64,000 bases of DNA. It comes from Microcoleus sp. FACHB-831. GTDB lineage: Bacteria > Cyanobacteriota > Cyanobacteriia > Cyanobacteriales > FACHB-T130. Below the pieces are notes generated by a model that saw nothing but the letters and a program-made list of their open reading frames with translations, searched no databases and had not been told where the DNA came from. Every line of letters starts with the position of its first letter. Within the stretch, counting starts at the first letter, position 1. The DNA is taken from contig NZ_JACJON010000039.1 in assembly GCF_014695585.1 (NCBI RefSeq), positions 62,001 through 126,000 on the forward strand, in the 5' to 3' direction. Shown here piece after piece: positions 1 to 8,579 of the stretch. The position numbers and the translations under genes were made by a program.

Positions 1-788
1 TGGTAACGGGCGAAACAATCACCAGCAGTTTCCCACTGCACTTGCCAGTCAAAGTCGTCGTAGCACTCGTAGTGGTCAACTTTCCTTAAATCCCACTGGA
101 CGCCAGAACCGCGTAACATAGGGCCAGAAAGTCCCCAGTTAATTGCTTCTTCGCGGGTGATAGTACCGACGCCTTCAACCCGACGGCGGAAGATGGGGTT
201 GTCGGTAATTAAACGCTCGTACTCATCTACTTTGGGCAGGAAGTAGTCGCAGAAGTCTTCGCACTTAGTAACCCAGCCATAGGGCAAATCGGCTGCAACT
301 CCCCCAATACGGAAGTAGTTGTTGTTTACCATGCGATAACCAGTGGCGGCTTCCCACAGGTCATAGATCATTTCCCGTTCGCGGAAAATGTAGAAGAAAG
401 GAGTCTGAGCGCCAACGTCAGCCATGAATGGGCCAAGCCACAACAGGTGGTTGGCGATGCGGTTCAGCTCCAGCATGATGACGCGGATGTAGCTGGCGCG
501 TTTGGGAACTGCGATATCAGCGAGTTTTTCTGGCGCGTTGACCGTGATAGCCTCGTTGAACATACCCTCAGCGTAGTCCCAACGGCTGACGTAGGGTACA
601 AACATGATGTTGGTGCGGTTCTCGGCAATTTTTTCCATGCCGCGATGCAGGTAGCCGATTACTGGCTCGCAATCTACTACATCTTCCCCATCGAGGGTGA
701 CAATCAACCGAAGTACCCCGTGCATGGAGGGATGGTGCGGTCCCATGTTCAGCACCATCGGTTCGGTTCTAGTTTCGATTTGTGCCAT
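1..788 (-). CDS. ndhH: NAD(P)H-quinone oxidoreductase subunit H (NdhH), 3' end cut by window edge
   Basis: Subunit of the peripheral arm of the thylakoid NDH-1 complex, homologous to the 49-kDa/NuoD subunit of complex I and involved in respiration and cyclic electron flow. The frame opens at an ATG (788-786) with [20 protein letters not shown], and the [11 protein letters not shown] motif of the NdhH/NuoD family lies at about residues 14-24. It then reads continuously to the left edge (262 codons; about 394 is usual). Other family signatures include EKIAENRT, the [10 protein letters not shown] segment and [26 protein letters not shown] Shine-Dalgarno sequence lies about 9 bases before the ATG, supporting this start. 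The gene is divergent from rsmH. Family assignment is very secure; the stop is outside the window. Confidence 0.96.
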   Translation of the reverse strand, partial: MAQIETRTEPMVLNMGPHHPSMHGVLRLIVTLDGEDVVDCEPVIGYLHRGMEKIAENRTNIMFVPYVSRWDYAEGMFNEAITVNAPEKLADIAVPKRASYIRVIMLELNRIANHLLWLGPFMADVGAQTPFFYIFREREMIYDLWEAATGYRMVNNNYFRIGGVAADLPYGWVTKCEDFCDYFLPKVDEYERLITDNPIFRRRVEGVGTITREEAINWGLSGPMLRGSGVQWDLRKVDHYECYDDFDWQVQWETAGDCFARY

Positions 789-1069
789 TGTTCAGCAATT
801 TCTCCTTGATGCTGGTTTGAGCCGCGAGGGTCGATTCTTATGGTCTGATGTTCTTTATCGCACTTGGACTTGTGCGCGAACATCTCAACTCAACAGGCCT
901 TGCCTAGTTGGGGGCGCGGTCTACTTAATGCTTAATTTTATTGAGTTTCTTTAATTATATGGAGTGACGGGCTGGAAAATCGGTTAAGGCTGCTCTAGGT
1001 AATTGTTAAGCGATCGCGGGGAAAGTCACAATAAAGGGAGCGCTTATTTATCGTCGCTAGATTTTGCTG

Positions 1070-1987
1070 ATGGATTTGAATGACTTGAATGCGATCGCTC
1101 CTCCAGAGCCTCCTACAGAAGCTCCCGCTTTTGTACATATCTCCGTCCTCAGTCGAGAGTTAATCGCAGGATTAGCTATTTCTCCGGGAGGGCATTACCT
1201 CGATGCGACTGTCGGCGGCGGCGGTCACAGTCGCTCTATCCTTGAAGCCTCACCCGATGTCCGCATTACTGCTATTGACCGGGACGAACAGGCGATCGCT
1301 GCTGCTTCTGCTAGCCTCGCAGATTATACCGCAAAAATTGAATTTTGGCAAGGAAATTTTGCCGATTATGAGCCGCAAGAGCGGAAATTTGATGGAATTA
1401 TTGCCGATTTGGGCGTAAGCTCTGCCCAATTCGATATAGCGGAACGCGGCTTTAGTTTTCGCCACGAAGCTAGCTTAGATATGCGGATGGATCGGCGACA
1501 ACCTCTAACAGCAGCGGAAATAATAAACCGCTGGGAAGAGGCACAACTTGCAGATATCTTCTTTAAATATGGAGAAGAGCGGCTATCGCGGAGAATTGCG
1601 CGGCGGATTGTAGAAAAGCGCCCCTTTAAGACAACAACAGACTTAGCCTACGCGATCGCAGGTTGCGTCCCCCGCCAATATCGGTATGGCAAAATTCACC
1701 CAGCCACCCGCGTCTTTCAAGCACTGCGGATAGCAGTTAACCAAGAATTAACATCGCTAGAAAAATTTTTGAATAAAGCACCAAATTGGCTAAAGCCAGG
1801 TAGCAAAATTGCGATTATCAGTTTTCATAGTTTAGAAGACAGATTGGTAAAGCATGGATTGCGAGAATCGGAGATATTGCGAGTATTAACTAAAAAACCA
1901 ATACTGCCACAAGAAGATGAAATGGAAAATAACCCGCGATCGCGTTCTGCCAAGCTGAGAATAGCTGAACGAATTGCAGAATCATGA
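1070..1987 (+). CDS. rsmH: 16S rRNA (cytosine1402-N4)-methyltransferase RsmH
   Basis: SAM-dependent methyltransferase (formerly MraW) that methylates N4 of C1402 in the ribosomal P site. Family marks: [13 protein letters not shown] near the N-terminus, the SAM-binding loop [27 protein letters not shown], the [16 protein letters not shown] motif, and the C-terminal [17 protein letters not shown]. At about 305 residues the length is normal. I chose the ATG at 1070. The frame is also open to a TTG six bases upstream, but neither has a well-placed Shine-Dalgarno sequence (AAAGGGAG lies about 30 bases away). Unlike in many bacteria it is not in a division/cell-wall cluster here; its neighbours are ndhH and a histidine kinase. 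Confidence 0.95.
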   Translation: MDLNDLNAIAPPEPPTEAPAFVHISVLSRELIAGLAISPGGHYLDATVGGGGHSRSILEASPDVRITAIDRDEQAIAAASASLADYTAKIEFWQGNFADYEPQERKFDGIIADLGVSSAQFDIAERGFSFRHEASLDMRMDRRQPLTAAEIINRWEEAQLADIFFKYGEERLSRRIARRIVEKRPFKTTTDLAYAIAGCVPRQYRYGKIHPATRVFQALRIAVNQELTSLEKFLNKAPNWLKPGSKIAIISFHSLEDRLVKHGLRESEILRVLTKKPILPQEDEMENNPRSRSAKLRIAERIAES

Positions 1988-1998
1988 GTTATCAACTA

Positions 1999-3336
1999 TC
2001 ACTTCAAAGTTCTTATCCCGCGTGGCAATTCGACGCGAAACGTAGAGCCTACCCCCAACTCGCTTTCTACCAAGATATCGCCGTTCATCATGCGAACTAA
2101 GCGATCGACAATAGCTAACCCTAAACCAGTACCGTTGCGATCGCGTGTCAGGAAGTGATTAACTTGGCGGAATTCCATAAAAATATTTTCCAAGTCAGAC
2201 TCAGCGATGCCGATGCCAGTATCTCTGACAGCTATCCCGACTTTATTTGAGGATAGTTCATAGACCTCAACGCACACGCTGCCAACGTCGGTGAACTTAA
2301 TCGCATTGGAGATAAGATTAATCAAAACCTGTCTCAGACGAACTTTGTCATTGACAACAGAAATCTTATCGCGATCGCACTTAAAAGACATTTCCAAATG
2401 CTTCTGAGTCGCCAGACTATGCAGTTCTTCAACCGTATCCGTCACCGTTTCAACTAGGTTAAACTCTTCCGGTTGGAGTTCCAGACTTCCCGACTCTAAC
2501 TTAGAGAAATTAAGGATATCCTCAATCAGCGTCAACAAATGTTTCCCACTGTTAAAAATCCGCTCCACCATATTTGCTTGGCGTTCGCCTAGCTGATTAT
2601 TCGGTTGGCGCAACAGCAGTTGAGAAAAACCCAAAATCGCATTCATGGGAGTACGCAGTTCGTGAGACATGAGGGCCAAAAACTGCGATTTCAGGCGCGT
2701 TATTTCTACCAATTCCAAGTTTTCCAGCTCATAAGAGCGAAGTTTTTCCTCGGCTTCCTTGCGGGCGCTGATGTCGCGTATCATCCAGCGCAGGGTAACT
2801 CCATCTCTGGTGTCGCCGACAGCAGCTACAGTCAAGGCAGCATCAAAATCCTTACTTCCAGGGCGTTTCAGCAGCACATCCCACTCCTGAACGCCGCTTG
2901 CGGTACGCAACTGCGTGAGATGGTTACGAAACGACCGACGGCACTCCTCAGCCACAAAAATGATTATCGGTTTGCCGACTATATACCTTTGCGAGACCCC
3001 AAAGAGAGAGGCGGCGGCGCGGTTGGCTTCCCAAATCTTTCCATTCGCATCTGTCACTAGGTATCCGTCTGGCGCAAACTCAAATAGCTCATGGTAGCGC
3101 TGGCGTTCTGCTTCCACTACTTCGCGCGTCGCTATTAATTCCTCATTTTGCTGGCGTAACTCCTCTTCAGCGACGTGCAGTTCTTCCAAAGCGGTTTGTA
3201 GTTCTGCCCACGATAGCGCCATCAGTTCTGTTTTGCCGCAGGGCGATTCCCTGACGTGCTGCTTTAGTGCTTCCGTCCTCTGCCGTGCAGCCTCTATCTT
3301 TTGAGTAAATTGGTCTGTTTGAAGGTGGGAAGTCAT
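1999..3336 (-). CDS. PAS-domain sensor histidine kinase
   Basis: Soluble-looking histidine kinase of 445 residues with no membrane segment. It has an N-terminal coiled coil (about 5-75, rich in EELRQQNEEL-type heptads) and a PAS domain (about 80-200) starting at the RYHELFEFAPDGYLVTDANG region. A HisKA domain follows, with phospho-acceptor histidine in FLALMSHELRTPMNAILGFS, then an HATPase domain with N box INLISNAIKFT, G1 DTGIGI and G2 GTGLGLAIV. All catalytic boxes look intact. It is the last gene of a minus-strand series that includes CheB-, CheR- and PAS-type proteins, so it is a plausible phospho-output partner for them. Signal and cognate regulator are unknown. A shared transcript is inferred only from orientation; the 482-base gap upstream argues for its own promoter. 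Confidence 0.9.
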   Translation of the reverse strand: MTSHLQTDQFTQKIEAARQRTEALKQHVRESPCGKTELMALSWAELQTALEELHVAEEELRQQNEELIATREVVEAERQRYHELFEFAPDGYLVTDANGKIWEANRAAASLFGVSQRYIVGKPIIIFVAEECRRSFRNHLTQLRTASGVQEWDVLLKRPGSKDFDAALTVAAVGDTRDGVTLRWMIRDISARKEAEEKLRSYELENLELVEITRLKSQFLALMSHELRTPMNAILGFSQLLLRQPNNQLGERQANMVERIFNSGKHLLTLIEDILNFSKLESGSLELQPEEFNLVETVTDTVEELHSLATQKHLEMSFKCDRDKISVVNDKVRLRQVLINLISNAIKFTDVGSVCVEVYELSSNKVGIAVRDTGIGIAESDLENIFMEFRQVNHFLTRDRNGTGLGLAIVDRLVRMMNGDILVESELGVGSTFRVELPRGIRTLK

Positions 3337-3818
3337 ATCGGTTTGATGTTAAACTCTACGATCGCCAAGTTGCAGTTTGACCAAGTTAGAAAATAAGATT
3401 AGCGAAAACGCTTCAAACCAGCAGGTAAAATACACAAAGATTTTCACTTTTAGATTCAACTGCCGGGGAATTGGCTCGCTAGCGTCAGCGAAGCGAAGTG
3501 CATCAGCACGTTAGCGCAGATCGCATCCAGCCGCTGCCTAGAAGAATTTGGATGCCTTTACATCCCGGAGTCAGCAAGGGCTGACGTTAGTCACCAACAT
3601 TGTGACCCACTACAATTCAACGGCGCGGTAGTACTGATAGATTTGGGAAATAATGCGATCGCTCTTAAAGTTTGCCAAGTGCAACTGTGGTCAATATAAG
3701 GGACACTATTCTCTGATAGCAATAACCACTACACTTATGAATCCGCTTTGAGACTGATAGAAACTAAACTAAAGTCTGAATATATTTTTGAGGCGATCCC
3801 GGCGACAATGCCACAACG
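3337..3818. other. Intergenic spacer, 482 bases
   Basis: Lies between the PAS kinase and the PAS/coiled-coil gene, both on the minus strand. It carries a short repetitive block (about 3481-3520) built on AGCGTCAGCGAAGCG, and a related block occurs near 49750, so this is a dispersed cyanobacterial repeat. A plus-strand frame is open for 82 codons (3454-3699) but has no usable start and no recognised homology. No tRNA, convincing promoter or terminator was seen. Confidence 0.5.
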
Positions 3819-4388
3819 CTAATTTTCCTTCTCAATCAACAAAATTACGCCATAAATCTCCGTTTTTGCCATTAGGGGTGAAAGGGTGACTTTACACTTA
3901 ATCTTCCTACCACAACGATTTATAGCCTCCAGCGTTACTTGGCGATCTTGCGCCTTTCCTGCTAGGCATAGGCAAATGCGCTGTCTGAGTTCCTCCACTG
4001 GCAAGCCAATATCCAAATGCATAAAATTAGAAGCCTTAACTTCTTCGCTCCGCAGCCCCCACAAATCCTCCGTCTGGTGGTTCCAAAGCTGGATGTGCAA
4101 ATCTCTATCCACAACTACGACAGCAATTTGCAAACTAGCCAAAATAGTCTCTAACAACCCGTTCGCTTGGCACAATGCGTCCTTGTGCTGATGCAGTTGT
4201 TTGTTATCTATTAAAAGCTCATCCTGGCTCGTCTCCAGTTCTTGGTTGGTTGCATGCAGCTCCTCTGTGATAGTTTGCAGTTCTTGATGTGCGGCGAACA
4301 GTTCTTCTTTTTTATGCTGCAATTCCTGATTTTTTAACTGTAATTGTTCGATAGAGTTTCGCAGTTCCCTTTTAAACGTTTCTATCAT
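3819..4388 (-). CDS. PAS/coiled-coil protein, partial paralogue of the CheR-PAS C-terminus
   Basis: About 189 residues from an ATG at 4388-4386; the frame is open to a TTG at 4463. The N-terminal half is a heptad coiled coil with EELHATNQELETSQDEL. The C-terminal half is a PAS fold with [24 protein letters not shown] and [12 protein letters not shown]-like segments. These match the last 230 or so residues of the adjacent CheR-PAS protein closely, so it probably arose by tandem duplication followed by loss of the CheR catalytic part. It has no methyltransferase, kinase or receiver domain and could only sense or dimerise, perhaps with the CheR-PAS protein. It may be a decaying fragment, but the frame is intact. 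Confidence 0.65.
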   Translation of the reverse strand: MIETFKRELRNSIEQLQLKNQELQHKKEELFAAHQELQTITEELHATNQELETSQDELLIDNKQLHQHKDALCQANGLLETILASLQIAVVVVDRDLHIQLWNHQTEDLWGLRSEEVKASNFMHLDIGLPVEELRQRICLCLAGKAQDRQVTLEAINRCGRKIKCKVTLSPLMAKTEIYGVILLIEKEN

Positions 4389-4632
4389 ATAGTTCTGATA
4401 GTGAAAATAGTGTTGAGAATAGTCATCTTGCCTGATGCGTACTTGGTGAGTTAATAGGGGCAAAATAAATTTCCCCCACTTCCCTTTACTCTTCTTTTCC
4501 CAAAGCTATAATACTCATCCAAAACTACCTTAAACCCCTGGTTTTTTGGCAAGATTGAAAGCGTTTACATATGTTATTGCCACGCCATCAATTGCCGTTG
4601 CAAAGTTTCTAGGGTTGTAATAATCTCTGCGT

Positions 4633-6567
4633 TCATTCAGAATCTCCATTCTGCTCATCCATCACCAAAATTGCTCCCCTAATCTCTGTGTTTATCCCCA
4701 GCAAAGGCGTACAGCTAACTTTGCACTGAATCGTCCTACCGCGCCGATTTATGGCATCAAGCATAATGTAATGATATGAGTATTCCCCTACTAGGCAGCC
4801 GCGAATGAGCTGTCTGAGTTCCTCGACGGGCAACCCAATATCCAAATTCAAAAAGTGCTGTCCCTGGACTTCTTCGCTCCGCAACCCCCATAAATCTTGA
4901 GCTTTGTAGTTCCAAATCTGGACGTGGAAATCGCGATCCACCACTACGACTCCGCCGCGCAGGCTGGTCAAGATAGACTCTAAAAATGCATTAACTTGGT
5001 TGAGTTCTTCACTGCGTCGGCGCATTTCATCGTTTACCGCCTGCAATTCTTCGTTAGTCGATTGTAGTTCTTCATTCATAGTCTCCAGCTCTTCATTAGA
5101 AGATTGCAGCTCCTCATTTGTTGTTTCTAACTCTTCATTGCTGGACTGTAGTTCTTCGTTAGTTGTCTCTAACTCTTCATTGGTCGCTTGGAGTTCCTCA
5201 TAAGCCATTTCTAGCTCTTGGTTTGATTGTTGCAAATCCTCCTGTAGCCGTTTGTAGCGGGTGACATCGGTGAAGGAAATAGCGATGCCCAGCAGATTGG
5301 TGTTAAATTCCTGTAGAGGTGTGAACTGCACCTCTAGATAAATGGTGTCGCCACTGAGGGTTTTTACTTGAATATCCTTCAAGTTCACCACTCGCCGTTC
5401 GCTGTAGGCTTGTTCGATGCAGGAGCGCAACTCTAGGGGACGATAAGAAATTTCTAAATCTTGCAAAGGTCGGCCCACATCGTTGGCATTTAGGTTAAAC
5501 ATCCCTCTAGCAATCGTGTTTGCCAACACCAGAAAGCCATTAACATCTACAATTACTTGAGCGACTGGACTGCTATCGAATGCGGCTTCAAGAATACGAG
5601 TGCGCTCTGATAGAGTGCTAGCTAAGTCCCTATCGTCAGTCTGTGCCATAAGCAACAAGCGATCGCGCATACTTATCTTCGCCACTTTGGAAAACACGCG
5701 CCGCTTTAAATCTACTGGTGTAAATGTATTTGTGTAGGTGAGCAACATCTCTGCTTTGCCCAAAAATAGAAACCCTTGTTCGTTGAGCGCAAAGTGAAAG
5801 CGGGCAACTATTTTGGATTGGGTTTCCGCATTAAAATACATCAGAGTGTTGCGGCACACTAGCAAGTCAACGCGGGGAATTGGGGCATCAACTGTTAAGT
5901 TGTGACGCCCAAAAATTACCGAACGGCGCAGATCTTTACGAAAAGTGTAGTAGCGAGGAGTAACGCGCCCAGGCTGTAGCTCCCAAGAATTTTCAACCTC
6001 TGCGGGAGCCGTTTGGTTAACGTTGATGACTTCATATGGCTCGAAATACTTTTCGAGCATTTCCTGGGGAATGTTTGCGAGATCCTTATATGAGTAAATG
6101 GCTTGTCGTGCTTGAAGCAAAGCTTCCTCATCCAATTCGGTAGCGTAAATTTTCACTCGCTCGCGAAACTGTTCTAACCCCAGCACCTCGGCGATTACCA
6201 TCGCTATTGTGTAGGCTTCTTCGCCGCTTGCACATGCTGCGCTCCAAACTCGGATGGGTTCGTGAAGTTGCTTGCGAGCGACAATGAGTGGAATAATTTC
6301 TTCCTTAAGGTAGTCCCACGTTGAGCGATCGCGGAAGAAGGAAGTAACGTTTATTAATAAGGTATTAAACAGGTGTATGTATTCATCGGGATGCACTTCC
6401 AAATAGTCTACATAACTACTGTAGGTGTCAATTTCTACCGTCTGCATTCTTTTGTTTACTCGACGCATCAAGGTCGAACGTTTGTACCCAGTGAAGTCAA
6501 AACCCCTGCTGCGTTTTAGGTAATCCAGCAGAGTTTCAAACTCTGGGTTGAGATTCGATATAGTCAT
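4633..6567 (-). CDS. CheR-type protein methyltransferase fused to PAS domains
   Basis: 644 residues. The N-terminal 270 or so are a CheR methyltransferase: an all-alpha CheR_N segment ([20 protein letters not shown]), the NVTSFFRD motif, the SAM-binding [17 protein letters not shown], and [13 protein letters not shown]. Next comes a PAS domain (about 310-430). A long 14-residue-periodic coiled coil follows, built on [14 protein letters not shown], then a second PAS domain at the C-terminus with [13 protein letters not shown]. CheR enzymes methylate receptor glutamates using SAM. No methyl-accepting chemoreceptor is in the window, and CheR-PAS proteins of this build usually travel with CheB and histidine kinases, as here. 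The CheB gene lies just upstream on the same strand (gap 90 bases), suggesting an operon. Confidence 0.9.
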   Translation of the reverse strand: MTISNLNPEFETLLDYLKRSRGFDFTGYKRSTLMRRVNKRMQTVEIDTYSSYVDYLEVHPDEYIHLFNTLLINVTSFFRDRSTWDYLKEEIIPLIVARKQLHEPIRVWSAACASGEEAYTIAMVIAEVLGLEQFRERVKIYATELDEEALLQARQAIYSYKDLANIPQEMLEKYFEPYEVINVNQTAPAEVENSWELQPGRVTPRYYTFRKDLRRSVIFGRHNLTVDAPIPRVDLLVCRNTLMYFNAETQSKIVARFHFALNEQGFLFLGKAEMLLTYTNTFTPVDLKRRVFSKVAKISMRDRLLLMAQTDDRDLASTLSERTRILEAAFDSSPVAQVIVDVNGFLVLANTIARGMFNLNANDVGRPLQDLEISYRPLELRSCIEQAYSERRVVNLKDIQVKTLSGDTIYLEVQFTPLQEFNTNLLGIAISFTDVTRYKRLQEDLQQSNQELEMAYEELQATNEELETTNEELQSSNEELETTNEELQSSNEELETMNEELQSTNEELQAVNDEMRRRSEELNQVNAFLESILTSLRGGVVVVDRDFHVQIWNYKAQDLWGLRSEEVQGQHFLNLDIGLPVEELRQLIRGCLVGEYSYHYIMLDAINRRGRTIQCKVSCTPLLGINTEIRGAILVMDEQNGDSE

Positions 6568-6657
6568 AGGAAATTAATGATTAATAATTGCCCAATTGTT
6601 TAACGTTGATTATCCATTGATATTAACTATTAACTCTAGGGCGTAAACTTTTTAATT

Positions 6658-8319
6658 TTATTTTTGACTCGCCATGCTTACCAAAACAGCAGCAATTTCA
6701 TTTAATGGTAAAATCGCATCCACCAGATCGGTATCAATGGCTGCTTGCGGCATTCCAAACTCTTCGGAAGATGCTCTATCCTGAGCGATCGCCCTTCCGC
6801 CCATTTTTTTGATCGCTCTCAAACCGCTAGCACCATCCTTACCTTTGCCAGTGAGGACAACGGCGATCGCCCGCTCTTTAAAACTAGCCGCAACAGATTC
6901 AAATAGTAAGTCAGCACTTGGACGGGAAAAATTCACCAATTCTGACTTGGACAGGGAGATGGTCTTGTCAGAGTTGACAAGTAAATGATTATTGGGAGGA
7001 GCGATGTATACTGTCCCCGGAAGCAATAAATCTCCTTCAACAGCCTGCTTAACCTCAAGAGAAGTTCGACGGCTTAATATCTCAGCTAGTTGACTGGCGT
7101 AGTTGGGGTCTAGGTGCTGTACGATAGCGATCGCTGCGGGAAAGTTTTTTGGCAAGGCAGACAAAAGTTCGGTTAAAGCCTTCAACCCTCCGGCAGATGT
7201 AGCGATCGCAACTAAGTTAATAGTCGCTTGAACGTTGGAAGTTAAGGAATTATCCTTTAACTTACCATTGCTCGTATGCCCATCAGCGCTAATATTGCTT
7301 GGCTGCCCTTGTTGGGTTTCCTGCCTTACATCGATGGTACCTTTCATCAGCAAATCCCGGATGATGGCGGCGTTCAGTTCGGCATCCTTTGCTTGGTCTT
7401 CATAACGCGCGGCTGACAAAATTTGCTGGCGATCGCGTGCCCTTTTCAACAGCCGATGCGACAGAGTCGCACGCTCCTCCAGCGCCCTAAAAGCATTCCA
7501 CAATGCTGTTTCTAAGGCTTCAGATTGCTCTGCGAGCAGAGTATCTGCTGAATAGGCGTGACCAGTACGACAGCGGAAGCGGATCAGTTCTCCTTCACGC
7601 AGTTCCCAAAGTGCGCCCCCGCAGTCTGGACAGCCAAACCCTGAAGGCTTTCCAGGTCTTTTATCTTTATTTGCAGCAGCTATATCGAACTTTGCCATAT
7701 CAACCTCCATTTGCATATCACCCGATGGGGGGTCTGCTTCTTCGCCGTCCACTGGCTCTTCAGTTAAGCTTATCAATCGCGAAGCGATCGCGGTTATGGG
7801 CAAAATACTATCTACATCTACATTTTCGATAGCGCTGGTTGGCATCCCCGTAAACATCGCCTCTGCGGGGTCCTGGACGATTGCTACTCCGCCTCGTTGT
7901 TTCACGGCTACGAGTCCGGCAGTTCCATCATCAAGAGCGCCGGATAAGACTACCCCAACCACTCGCCGCCCGTATACTCTAGCTGCCGAGCGAAACAGGG
8001 GATCGACTGCTGGGCGGTGGCTGTTCTCTCTGGCGCTTCGTGCTAGAGTAACGCATCCCTGTTTGACGAGCAGGTGGTAATCGGGTGGAGCGACGTAGAT
8101 TTGCCCATTCTCAATCTTTGCCCCTTCTTGGGGGTGGCAAGCTCTCAAAGAGCCAGCGCGGGTAAGGATAATTGGGAGAACGCTCTTGCTGTGTGAGGGA
8201 ATGTGGACAACTATAAATATTGCCGCAGGCAACTCGGCGGGCAAATTTTTAACCAGGTTAATAAGTGCTTCTACGCCCCCTGCGGAGGCTCCAATGACGA
8301 TAATATCGTGGCGGGGCAT
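6658..8319 (-). CDS. Double-domain CheB methylesterase (CheB-CheB)
   Basis: 553 residues with two CheB catalytic domains and no receiver. Domain 1 (about 1-195) shows GASAGG with Ser12, VVHIPS with His39, and SGALDDGTAG with Asp131, the expected Ser-His-Asp triad. A linker of about 170 residues carries a zinc-ribbon-like CPDCGGALW...CRTGHAYS segment. Domain 2 (about 367-550) repeats the pattern with ATSAGG, VQHLDP and LTGKGKDGASGL. CheB hydrolyses glutamyl methyl esters. Lack of a receiver means it is not phospho-regulated in the usual way. The pairing with the downstream CheR-PAS gene suggests reversible methylation of an unidentified partner. Confidence 0.9.
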   Translation of the reverse strand: MPRHDIIVIGASAGGVEALINLVKNLPAELPAAIFIVVHIPSHSKSVLPIILTRAGSLRACHPQEGAKIENGQIYVAPPDYHLLVKQGCVTLARSARENSHRPAVDPLFRSAARVYGRRVVGVVLSGALDDGTAGLVAVKQRGGVAIVQDPAEAMFTGMPTSAIENVDVDSILPITAIASRLISLTEEPVDGEEADPPSGDMQMEVDMAKFDIAAANKDKRPGKPSGFGCPDCGGALWELREGELIRFRCRTGHAYSADTLLAEQSEALETALWNAFRALEERATLSHRLLKRARDRQQILSAARYEDQAKDAELNAAIIRDLLMKGTIDVRQETQQGQPSNISADGHTSNGKLKDNSLTSNVQATINLVAIATSAGGLKALTELLSALPKNFPAAIAIVQHLDPNYASQLAEILSRRTSLEVKQAVEGDLLLPGTVYIAPPNNHLLVNSDKTISLSKSELVNFSRPSADLLFESVAASFKERAIAVVLTGKGKDGASGLRAIKKMGGRAIAQDRASSEEFGMPQAAIDTDLVDAILPLNEIAAVLVSMASQK

Positions 8320-8579
8320 TTATTTATCAATTGCAGCGATGTTAGAGATCGGTTTCTACTTTATAACCCTAGCGCAGTTAACGCTCCCGATTGTAGATGA
8401 TTAACACCTTGTCACCCGATTTTGGATTTTGGATTTTGGATTTTGGATTGGCTCCGCAATCATCGGACGGAGCTTGAAATTCGGCAAATTTTTTTGATGA
8501 TTCCCCTTGAAAGGGGAGGCTTGAAACCCCTTTTTTTCGGTCATTGTTGGCAGTCGATGCAAATTAAAGGCGTAATAGC
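8320..8579. repeat. Spacer with ATTTTGG heptad tandem repeat
   Basis: Bases 8418-8451 contain about four and a half copies of the heptad GATTTTG/ATTTTGG, a short tandem repeat typical of cyanobacterial intergenic DNA. A small hairpin (CCCCT...AGGGG) with a T-run follows near 8503-8536; neither adjacent minus gene clearly needs it as a terminator. The same heptad family appears inside the oxoprolinase gene at 63225-63262. Confidence 0.7.

Noticed and set aside
3454-3699. Plus-strand frame of 82 codons in the spacer after the PAS kinase
   Set aside because: No ATG/GTG start with a ribosome site and no recognised homology; part of it is the AGCGTCAGCGAAGCG repeat. Kept only as a spacer note.
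6567-6658. A full chemotaxis operon
   Set aside because: CheB and CheR domains are present but no MCP, CheA, CheW or CheY-like gene with clear chemotaxis features lies in the window.
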